A DNA stretch of 64,000 nt, taken from positions 1 through 64,000 of the forward strand of contig NZ_JAIOUP010000009.1 of assembly GCF_019931165.1 (NCBI RefSeq), written 5' to 3'. Of this stretch, positions 57,824-64,000 are shown in pieces. Below the pieces are notes generated by a model. That model did no database searches. It saw nothing but the letters and a program-made list of their open reading frames with translations, and was not told the origin of the DNA. This DNA is from Schnuerera sp. xch1 (GTDB lineage: Bacteria > Bacillota > Clostridia > Tissierellales > Tepidimicrobiaceae). The translations under genes and the position numbers were made by a program. Every line of letters begins with the position of its first letter. The stretch's first letter is position 1.

Positions 57824-59422
57824 ATGTATGATGTTATTGTAAAGAATGCTAGAATTCCACAAGGAGATGAGACAATTCTAACTAATATATTAGTTAAGGA
57901 TGAAAAGATAGCTGGATTTGTTGATCGAATAGATGGGATAAAGACAAAAGAAACTATCGACGCTAATGGTCATTTAACTTTACCTGGATGCATAGATTCT
58001 CACACTCACTTTATGTATCAAGGATTTCCACACAGGGAAAATTTCTTAACTGGTTCAGCTGCAGCTGCAGCAGGTGGAGTTACTACAGTTATAGATATGC
58101 CTTGCTGTTCGGTGCCATCAGTAAGGTCTGTTGAACAGTTAAAATTAAAATTAGAATTAGTACAGCCTCAATCCTTAGTAGACTTTGCTTTCTGGGGTGG
58201 AGTTACTGGAGAAGATGTTAGAAATGGTTGGCTTCATAATGTACAAGAACAGGCTGATTATGGTGTAACATCTTTTAAGGCCTATATGACACCTTCAGTA
58301 CCAACTTATCCAAGAGTGAACGACCCAGAAATGTATGAAGCATTTAGTGCTGTAGCTGATACAGGTCTTCCAATAGGTATTCACGCAGAGAACTTTGCAA
58401 TGTGTGATTACTTTGTGAAGAAGTTTCAAAAAGAAGGTAGAATGGATGGGCCAGCGTGGTCAGAAGCTAGAATGGAATTGGCAGAAAAGGTTGCTATTCA
58501 GCTAGGAATTAGCTTTGCAGAGGATACTGGAGCAAGACTTCATATAGTCCATATGAGTACAGGAATAGGTTCAAAATTAGTAGGAGAGGCAAAGAAGAAG
58601 GGATTAAATGTAACTAGTGAAACATGTCCTCATTATTTGACCCTTAACTATCAAGAAGCAATGACTAAATATGGTCCATTAGCTAAGATTGCTCCACCAC
58701 TTAGGACTAAAAAAGATAATGAAGAATTATGGGAAGGAATTAATAATGGTAGTGTAGATTTTATAGCTACAGACCATGCACCTTATGAAATAGAAAGTGA
58801 AAAGCATAAAAAAGGAATGAATATCTGGACATCATTCCCTGGAATACCTGGTGTTGAGACCATGGTGCCTGTACTGGTTAGTGAAGGTTACAACAAAGGA
58901 AGAATATCCTTAAGTAAATTGGTGGATATATTATCAACTAATTCGGCTAAACATTATGGATTATATCCAAAGAAAGGGGCTATGCATATAGGTTCTGATG
59001 CAGACTTTACTATAATAGATCTTGATAAAAGATGGGTTATAGATCCTAAGAAACAAGCCTCAATGTGCGGATATCTACCAATGGAAGGTATGCAGTTAAA
59101 AGGAAAGGTAGCTAAGACAGTAGTTCGTGGGCACCTAGTATATGAGGATATAGATGAAAGTGCATTGGCAGATCTATCTGATAAAGATCTACAAAAAATA
59201 GTTCATAAATATCCAGAAGGCGTAGAGGACAAATATGCAAAGATATTTGAAGAATTTCCTAATCTATACAGTAAAGAATATGAAAAGAGTTATAGAAAGG
59301 AACATCCAGAATTAATAGATGAACATATAAGGGGCATTAGAGGAATTAAAATTCAGCCAGGATTTGGACGATTTGTTACGAGACAGAATATACAGGTGTT
59401 ACCTAGAAATATAACTTATTAA
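57824..59422 (+). CDS. allantoinase/dihydropyrimidinase-like cyclic amidohydrolase, candidate xanthine amidohydrolase
   Basis: 532 aa. The binuclear metal site of the hydantoinase/allantoinase family is complete: His60 and His62 (DSHTHF), carbamylated Lys152 (TSFKAYMT), His187 (IHAEN), His243 (HIVHMS) and Asp317 (IATDHAPYE). Residues 455-532 form a C-terminal extension beyond the usual family end, ending in IKIQPGFGRFVTRQN, that may serve localisation. First gene of the microcompartment operon, with GGGGGG ahead of the ATG. With guaD nearby and an N-carbamoyl hydrolase plus a decarboxylase downstream, the best-fitting reaction is opening of xanthine to 4-ureido-5-imidazolecarboxylate. Allantoin, hydantoin or dihydropyrimidine hydrolysis are alternatives. 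Confidence 0.88.
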   Translation: MYDVIVKNARIPQGDETILTNILVKDEKIAGFVDRIDGIKTKETIDANGHLTLPGCIDSHTHFMYQGFPHRENFLTGSAAAAAGGVTTVIDMPCCSVPSVRSVEQLKLKLELVQPQSLVDFAFWGGVTGEDVRNGWLHNVQEQADYGVTSFKAYMTPSVPTYPRVNDPEMYEAFSAVADTGLPIGIHAENFAMCDYFVKKFQKEGRMDGPAWSEARMELAEKVAIQLGISFAEDTGARLHIVHMSTGIGSKLVGEAKKKGLNVTSETCPHYLTLNYQEAMTKYGPLAKIAPPLRTKKDNEELWEGINNGSVDFIATDHAPYEIESEKHKKGMNIWTSFPGIPGVETMVPVLVSEGYNKGRISLSKLVDILSTNSAKHYGLYPKKGAMHIGSDADFTIIDLDKRWVIDPKKQASMCGYLPMEGMQLKGKVAKTVVRGHLVYEDIDESALADLSDKDLQKIVHKYPEGVEDKYAKIFEEFPNLYSKEYEKSYRKEHPELIDEHIRGIRGIKIQPGFGRFVTRQNIQVLPRNITY

Positions 59423-59476
59423 TTAAATTTTATTAAATATTTAGCAGATAAAAATATAGAAAAGGAGAGAGATAAA

Positions 59477-60088
59477 ATGGCGAGACATGGAATTCTAATT
59501 ATAGATATGTTAAATGATTTTGCAGATCCAAAAGGAGCACTTTATTGTCCAAATAACAGAAAGATAATACCAAACCTTCAAAAACTTTTAAAATGGGTTA
59601 GAAAAAGAAATGCTCAGGGCAAGGATGATGTTCAGTTGATCTTTATACAGGAGGCTCATAGGGAAAATGACGCTGATTTCAAGGTAAGGCCAGTTCATGC
59701 TGTAAAGGGAACCTGGGGTTCCGATTTTATAGATGAGCTTCGCCCTGAAAAAGGAGAATATATTGTTCAGAAGAGAAGGCATAGTGCATTTGCTCATACT
59801 GATTTGGATTTATATTTAAGAGAGGAAAACATAGACACAGTAGTTGTTACTGGTACATGGACAAATGTATGTGTCAGAAGCTCCGCATCAGATGCTCTTT
59901 ATTATGCATATAAGGTAATTGCTTTAGAAGATGCAATCCAATCAAAAACTGATGAAATGCATCAGGCAGGAATAAAGGATTTGAGCATATTCTCTAAAGT
60001 AATGACAATAGATGAATATATAGATGGATGGGAAAAAGGACTAGACCCATGGGAAGGTGGAGGAGATCCAGAAAACAAGGTAGAATAA
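59477..60088 (+). CDS. isochorismatase-family N-carbamoyl amidohydrolase
   Basis: 203 aa. The catalytic triad of cysteine hydrolases of the isochorismatase/N-carbamoylsarcosine amidase family is visible: Asp10 (LIIDMLNDF), Lys99 (VQKRRHSAF) and Cys132 (TNVCVRSSASDA), with a cis-peptide-like VTGTWTN before the Cys. Relatives hydrolyse ureido or N-carbamoyl groups to amine, CO2 and NH3 (N-carbamoylsarcosine, ureidoacrylate, biuret). In this operon it would act on the ureido product of the preceding enzyme, e.g. 4-ureido-5-imidazolecarboxylate to 4-amino-5-imidazolecarboxylate (inference). AAAGGAGAG precedes the ATG. Confidence 0.88.
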   Translation: MARHGILIIDMLNDFADPKGALYCPNNRKIIPNLQKLLKWVRKRNAQGKDDVQLIFIQEAHRENDADFKVRPVHAVKGTWGSDFIDELRPEKGEYIVQKRRHSAFAHTDLDLYLREENIDTVVVTGTWTNVCVRSSASDALYYAYKVIALEDAIQSKTDEMHQAGIKDLSIFSKVMTIDEYIDGWEKGLDPWEGGGDPENKVE

Positions 60089-60126
60089 TTTAATGTGAAA
60101 TGTGTATTGCATAAGGGAGGTACACT

Positions 60127-60684
60127 GTGAAAATAGTAGTAGGAATATCAGGAGGAAGTGGCTCTATATACGCTATATCCTTATTAAAGGCATTACAAGA
60201 ATTGAATATAGAAACTCATTTAGTAGTAAGTACAATGGGGGAATATGTTACTGAACATGAATGTGGAGTATCTTTAGACGAATTAAAGGATATGGCTACC
60301 CATTTTCATGATAACAATAATTTTGCTGCTCCTATAGCCAGTGGATCCTTTAAAGTTGATGGGATGGTTGTAGTACCTTGCTCTATGAAAACTTTGGCTG
60401 CAGTAGCAAACGGTTTTTCGAATAGTTTACTCTCTAGGGCTTGTGATGTTGCTATAAAGGAGAGAAGAAAGCTGATATTGGTAACTAGGGAAACTCCTCT
60501 TAGCCCAATACATTTAGAAAACATGTTGAAATTATCCAAGATAGGAGTCACAATTTTTCCACCTGCTCCTGGATTTTATAATCATCCTGAGACTATTGAA
60601 GATGTAGTAGTAAATATGACTGGAAGGATGTTGGATATGTTGGAGGTAGATAACAAATTAACTGATAGATGGAAAGGCATCTAG
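60127..60684 (+). CDS. ubiX: UbiX-type flavin prenyltransferase
   Basis: 185 aa from GTG at 60127 with GGAGG six nt upstream. The flavoprotein signature VVGISGGSGSIYAISLLKAL, the VVPCSMKTLAAVANGFSNSLLSRA segment and LVTRETPLSPIHLENM match UbiX/Pad1 proteins, which join dimethylallyl phosphate to FMN to make prenyl-FMN. The cofactor is needed by the UbiD-type enzyme encoded 15 bp downstream. Its presence inside the operon indicates that the decarboxylase is a main step of this pathway. Confidence 0.95.
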   Translation: MKIVVGISGGSGSIYAISLLKALQELNIETHLVVSTMGEYVTEHECGVSLDELKDMATHFHDNNNFAAPIASGSFKVDGMVVVPCSMKTLAAVANGFSNSLLSRACDVAIKERRKLILVTRETPLSPIHLENMLKLSKIGVTIFPPAPGFYNHPETIEDVVVNMTGRMLDMLEVDNKLTDRWKGI

Positions 60685-60699
60685 AGAGGAGGGAGATAA

Positions 60700-62049
60700 T
60701 TGGAAAGGCAAATGCTTAGATATACTCTAGATGAATTGACCAAAATGAATGAGTTATTGGTATGTAAAAAACAAGTAAGTTCGGAGTATGAGTTAGGTGC
60801 AGTGCTCAAGTATTTTAGGAATAAAAAGCCGATATTATTCGATCAAGTGGATAGAAGTTCAATAAGAGTTGCAGGTGGACTTTATGGTGATAGAGATATT
60901 ATTTATAATTTATTGCATATGAATGAAAACAACAGATTGTTTAAGTTCATGGAAACTATTGCAAACCCGAAGCCCTATAGAGTAGTTGCTAATGGTCCTA
61001 TTAAAGAAAACATTATAAGAAGAAATATAGATTTACCTAGAATACTACCTATTCCAAGGTATCAAGAGAAGGATTCATCCAGTTTTATTACTGCAGGAGT
61101 TGTGGTGGTTAAAGATCCTGAAACCAATAGATACTTTACTTCTATTAGAAGACTACAAGTAAATGGAGGTAATAAATTATCGGCACTTATTGCATCACCT
61201 AAGTTGACTAATGATTTTTTAGAGATGGAAAAGAACAATAAACCTCTGGAAGTGGCAATTATCCTTGGGTATGATGCATATTTCTTAATGGCTAGTCAAG
61301 TAAGCTCTGCTACGTATGGAGTTGATAAATATGAAATTGATAGCGCATTAAGAGGGGAGCCTTTAGAATTGGTAAAATGTGAAACTGTGGACTTACTTGT
61401 GCCGGCATACGCTGAAATAGTACTAGAAGGTAGATTAGTGCCAGGCAAAAGAGAAATGGAGGGTCCTTTTGGAGAACTAATGGGCTATTATGGTGGAGTA
61501 GCTCCTCACCCAATAATAGAAATAGATGCCGTTATGCATAGAAATGAGCCCATATTCCAAGCAGCATTTCCATGTAGAGAAGAGCACTTATCTAATGGAC
61601 TCATTAGAGAAATGGAATTATTTAATAATTTAAGAAATCAAGTGGATGTAATAGATGTAAATGTTACGGAAGGTGGTGGATATAGATTCAATGCCTTTGT
61701 GTCCATAAACAAGAAGAATAAAGGGGATGGGAAGTCAGCTATTTTAGCGGCATTAGGTTTTAATAAAGAACTAAAGCAGGTGGTAGTAGTAGATGAAGAT
61801 GTGGATATATATGATGTTCAAGATATTGAATGGGCTGTTACGACTAGGGCACAGGCCAGCCGAGATTTTATAATAGTACCAGGTGCTTTAGGTTCACCTT
61901 TAGAACCATCTCATGATTTGAGAGGGGTAACAGACAAGGTGGGGATAGATGCAACTAAGCCTGTAGAGGATGAGACAGAAAGGTTTGAAAGAGCAATAAT
62001 CCCTGGCTATGAAGACATAGACATTGAAAGATATTTTCCTAATATTTAG
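60700..62049 (+). CDS. ubiD: UbiD-type prenyl-FMN-dependent (de)carboxylase
   Basis: 449 aa from TTG at 60700 with GGAGGGAG just upstream. The family core is clear: RIVPIPRY-like entry (RILPIPRYQEKDSSSFITAGVVV), EMEGPFGELMGYYGG around residue 253, and the late VTTRAQASRDFIIVPGALGSPLEPSH plus KVGIDATKP. The E-R-E/D acid-base network residues appear present. UbiD enzymes decarboxylate aromatic, heteroaromatic or acrylic acids using Mn2+ and prenyl-FMN. In this operon a likely substrate is 4-amino-5-imidazolecarboxylate, giving 4-aminoimidazole. Direct experimental identity is lacking, and other heteroaromatic acids are possible. Confidence 0.93.
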   Translation: MERQMLRYTLDELTKMNELLVCKKQVSSEYELGAVLKYFRNKKPILFDQVDRSSIRVAGGLYGDRDIIYNLLHMNENNRLFKFMETIANPKPYRVVANGPIKENIIRRNIDLPRILPIPRYQEKDSSSFITAGVVVVKDPETNRYFTSIRRLQVNGGNKLSALIASPKLTNDFLEMEKNNKPLEVAIILGYDAYFLMASQVSSATYGVDKYEIDSALRGEPLELVKCETVDLLVPAYAEIVLEGRLVPGKREMEGPFGELMGYYGGVAPHPIIEIDAVMHRNEPIFQAAFPCREEHLSNGLIREMELFNNLRNQVDVIDVNVTEGGGYRFNAFVSINKKNKGDGKSAILAALGFNKELKQVVVVDEDVDIYDVQDIEWAVTTRAQASRDFIIVPGALGSPLEPSHDLRGVTDKVGIDATKPVEDETERFERAIIPGYEDIDIERYFPNI

Positions 62050-62068
62050 ATAGAGAAGGTGAGGTAAT

Positions 62069-62332
62069 ATGAGAGAAGCTTTAGGTATGGTAGAAGTTAG
62101 GTCCTTAGTAGGAGCTATTGAAGCTGCAGATGCTATGATGAAGGCTGCGAATGTTAGAATTATAGATTTTCAATTTGTAGGATCAGGTCTTGTTTCTGTT
62201 ACTGTAGCTGGAGATGTAGCTGCTGTTAAGGCCGCAGTAGAAAGTGGAGAAGAACATGCAGCTAGAGTAGCACAAGTTATTTCTACTAATGTAGTTCCAA
62301 GACCTCATGAAGAAGTGGATAAAATATTATAA
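62069..62332 (+). CDS. BMC-H microcompartment shell protein (PduA-like)
   Basis: 87 aa, a single Pf00936-type domain: EALGMVEVRSLVGAIEAADAMMKAA, a pore segment VGSGLVSV, and VVPRPHEEVDKIL at the end. The Gly-Ser-Gly pore is the common small-polar type for hexameric shell tiles. GAAGGTGAGG precedes the ATG, 19 bp after ubiD. It forms facets of a protein-shelled organelle. Confidence 0.96.
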   Translation: MREALGMVEVRSLVGAIEAADAMMKAANVRIIDFQFVGSGLVSVTVAGDVAAVKAAVESGEEHAARVAQVISTNVVPRPHEEVDKIL

Positions 62333-62349
62333 CACGGTGGTGAGATTCT

Positions 62350-62574
62350 ATGGTCAACCCATTAGCGAGAGTTGTTATGAATAATGTATCTAAAAAGAAT
62401 GGATATACTAAAAACTTTGGTACTGAAAGGAAAGTAAATAATCTAACTAGTAAAGATGAGGATATGTTAAAAGAAATTATCAATAAGGATAGACAAGTTC
62501 AAAGTCACACAAAAAGAAAGACGATTATAACTTTAGACGAGGCAGTTAACAGGGTAAAAGGAGGCGATAGATAG
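62350..62574 (+). CDS. 74-aa protein inside the shell gene cluster, possible cargo adaptor
   Basis: Unrecognised. The N-terminus (NPLARVVMNNVSKKNG) could form a short amphipathic helix like microcompartment encapsulation peptides, followed by a flexible polar basic middle (about 18-55) and a second possible helix (TLDEAVNRVKGG). It lies 17 bp after one BMC-H gene, and its stop overlaps the next gene's GTG (TAGTG), so it is clearly co-translated with shell proteins. GGTGGTGAG precedes the ATG. It may be a linker between cargo and shell; this is inference from position and sequence character only. Confidence 0.65.
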   Translation: MVNPLARVVMNNVSKKNGYTKNFGTERKVNNLTSKDEDMLKEIINKDRQVQSHTKRKTIITLDEAVNRVKGGDR

Positions 62575-62951
62575 TGCAAAAAGCGATAGGGCTAATTGAA
62601 GCAATGGGTCTTTCTACTGCTGTTGCTGCATTGGATGCCGCTAGTAAAGCAGCAGATGTAACCTTAGTAGGTGTTGAAAAGGTAATTGGTGTGGCACAAG
62701 GAGTAGGAGTCAACATCCAGATGGCTGGAGAAGTAGCAGCTGTAAAATCGGCTGTAGACGCTGGAGTAGAAGCCGGTAATAGGGTAGGGAAGATAATTTC
62801 CAGTCATGTAATTCCAAGACCACACGATGAAATAGATAAGTTGTTAAAAAAATTTTCAGATAATATGAAGGAAAATCAAGAGACCAAAGAGAATAATAAG
62901 AAAAAAGATAGTGCTAAAATGAAAAATAAAAAATCAGATAAGGAGGAATAG
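62574..62951 (+). CDS. BMC-H shell protein with lengthened pore loop and Lys-rich tail
   Basis: 125 aa from GTG at 62574, which overlaps the previous stop; GGAGG lies 9 nt before. The BMC domain is QKAIGLIEAMGLSTAVAALDAASKAADV ... VIPRPHDEIDKLL. The pore region GVEKVIGVAQGVGVNI is longer and lacks the usual KxGSG pattern. A 30-residue Lys/Glu/Asn-rich tail (about 93-125) extends beyond the fold and may be disordered, for binding to cargo or another macromolecule. Three bases separate it from the next shell gene. Confidence 0.92.
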   Translation: MQKAIGLIEAMGLSTAVAALDAASKAADVTLVGVEKVIGVAQGVGVNIQMAGEVAAVKSAVDAGVEAGNRVGKIISSHVIPRPHDEIDKLLKKFSDNMKENQETKENNKKKDSAKMKNKKSDKEE

Positions 62952-62954
62952 ATT

Positions 62955-63233
62955 ATGAGTCAAGCATTAGGAATGGTTGAAACAAAAGGGTTGGTAGGTT
63001 CAATTGAGGCTGCAGATGCTATGGTAAAAGCTGCTAATGTAAATTTAGTAGGATATGACAAAATAGGATTTGGTCTTGTAACAGTAATGGTTAGAGGAGA
63101 TGTAGGAGCTGTAAAAGCTGCGGTAGATGCAGGAGCAGAGGCCGCTAGGGCAGTTGGAGAGCTTCATTCAGTTCATGTAATTCCAAGACCTCATTCTGAA
63201 GTTGAAAGAGTTATTATGAAAAAATATGAATAA
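62955..63233 (+). CDS. BMC-H shell protein, GFG pore variant
   Basis: 92 aa. [27 protein letters not shown], pore [10 protein letters not shown] with Phe where the first BMC-H has Ser, end [20 protein letters not shown] precedes the ATG. A bulky Phe at the pore should narrow or make hydrophobic the central channel and may select different metabolites than the 62069 tile. Confidence 0.95.
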   Translation: MSQALGMVETKGLVGSIEAADAMVKAANVNLVGYDKIGFGLVTVMVRGDVGAVKAAVDAGAEAARAVGELHSVHVIPRPHSEVERVIMKKYE

Positions 63234-63256
63234 TTTCCTTGCGTGGAGTGTGTTAG

Positions 63257-64000
63257 ATGGCTAAAAACAGAATAACTTTAAATGTTTTAGCAAATATCAC
63301 CAAAAAAGTGAGCGACAAAAATGTTGTTGATCCTGAAAATATTGTATTAGTGGTATTTACAGGTTCAAACATTGAATTGAATAAAAGGATTGAAGAATTA
63401 AAAGGATTAAGAGATAAAGGGATGATGTTTTCATTGGCTTTTTCCTTTATGGCTGAAAGGATTTTAAATATAAACTACATCTGTAATTTATTAAATCCTA
63501 TTGAAATATATAAAGAAGAGAACATTTTCCAATTGAAAGAAATAGTAGAAAAATATTATGCAATAATAGGCCCAAATATTACTACTAACACTATTTCAAA
63601 GGTATCCTTAGGGATGGTGGATAGTTTCGTGTCTAGCTTGATATGGACTTTTCTTTATAATGAAAAGCCAGTTTATCTAGATTTTACATCGGTTAAGAAT
63701 TATCTAGGTATACCGTCCAGTAATAAAGCAATAAATAAAATTATTAACAATCATATAGAAACATTAGATGATATGGGTGTAATTGAAATAGAGCCAGATA
63801 AATACTTGGAAAAAATTAGAGTCACTCAAATTTCTGATGTAAGAAAAACAAGTAAAGTAAATAATGACTTCAAAAAGGTAGTAACGGAAAATGATTTAAA
63901 AGATGTTCAAAGAGGAGAACGTTTAATTTTGCCTAAAGGCACCATTATAACCCCATTGGCAAAGGATAAAGCTAGTCAATTAGGAATCAAGTTAGAAATA
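63257..64000 (+). CDS. flavoprotein-like microcompartment-associated protein (3' truncated by window)
   Basis: 248 codons are open to the window end; the ATG at 63257 follows GGAG. The N-terminal 190 residues resemble a flavoprotein (HFCD/DpaB-like) fold with VLVVFTGSN-like strand (IVLVVFTGSNIELNKRI) and IIGPNITTNTISKVSLGMVDS. The last visible part, LILPKGTIITPLAKDKASQLGI, is a short module that also occurs in several microcompartment-associated proteins and may guide localisation. Function not known. It continues the operon 23 bp after a shell gene. Confidence 0.65.
   Translation, partial: MAKNRITLNVLANITKKVSDKNVVDPENIVLVVFTGSNIELNKRIEELKGLRDKGMMFSLAFSFMAERILNINYICNLLNPIEIYKEENIFQLKEIVEKYYAIIGPNITTNTISKVSLGMVDSFVSSLIWTFLYNEKPVYLDFTSVKNYLGIPSSNKAINKIINNHIETLDDMGVIEIEPDKYLEKIRVTQISDVRKTSKVNNDFKKVVTENDLKDVQRGERLILPKGTIITPLAKDKASQLGIKLEI

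Noticed and set aside
62881-62951. Lys-rich tail of the second BMC-H as a separate gene or frameshift
   Set aside because: It is continuous in frame with the shell domain and ends just before the next ribosome binding site.
1-64000. tRNA, rRNA, CRISPR array or replication origin
   Set aside because: No cloverleaf with a GGTTCGA-type T arm, no rRNA-like block, no regularly spaced direct repeats and no DnaA-box cluster were noticed.

Overview
The window is AT-rich, Gram-positive (Firmicutes) chromosomal DNA. SLH-domain S-layer proteins, an LTA-synthase-type sulfatase, strong GGAGG ribosome binding sites, frequent GTG/TTG starts and amino-acid and purine catabolism suggest an anaerobic clostridium, perhaps a Tissierellia-like fermenter. 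The taxon is inference. I saw no rRNA, tRNA or CRISPR array.

Layout. 1-0.6 kb: 3' end of an LtaS-like gene, then a 174-bp imperfect palindrome. 0.9-2.0 kb: an orphan secreted-type protein. 2.1-15.8 kb: a five-gene cell-surface operon (IPT/TIG giant, beta-repeat protein, SLH protein, FG-GAP protein, CtpA protease). 16.1-19.7 kb: a very acidic SLH S-layer protein with a strong promoter, and a stalk-domain protein. 20.0-25.1 kb: polysaccharide genes (O-antigen-ligase type, Wzz type, CapD/EpsC type). 25.3-29.7 kb: an RND efflux pair flanked by near-identical terminators. 30.1-35.5 kb: a giant bacillopeptidase-F-like subtilase. 35.6-36.5 kb: a RAYT-type transposase relative between perfect inverted repeats, with its catalytic residues lost. 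36.5-38.1 kb: a thioredoxin-reductase-like gene and a frameshifted two-thioredoxin-fold partner. 38.4-42.4 kb: CIRCE-controlled htpG, a signal-less glucosaminidase and an M18 aminopeptidase. 42.7-45.4 kb: a coiled-coil protein with FtsEX. 45.6-52.5 kb: M14 carboxypeptidase, GltS, a DapF-like racemase, a YuiF-like transporter and a RelA/SpoT-like protein. 52.7-53.7 kb: another stalk protein.

53.8-64.0 kb is the most interesting region: guanine deaminase, a PucR regulator, a cyclase-family hydrolase, then one operon of allantoinase/dihydropyrimidinase-like hydrolase, isochorismatase-like amidohydrolase, UbiX, UbiD, three BMC-H shell proteins, a 74-aa protein and a flavoprotein that runs off the window. 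The enzyme order matches, step for step, the classical purinolytic-clostridial route guanine > xanthine > 4-ureido-5-imidazolecarboxylate > 4-amino-5-imidazolecarboxylate > 4-aminoimidazole. I propose that this is a bacterial microcompartment for anaerobic xanthine ring opening and prenyl-FMN-dependent decarboxylation. The families are read directly from the sequence. The substrate assignment is inference.

Regulation visible in the DNA includes several near-consensus sigma-A promoters, a CIRCE operator, a dyad inside the subtilase promoter, a hairpin that masks the ribosome binding site of the glucosaminidase, and long perfect palindromic terminators between convergent genes.
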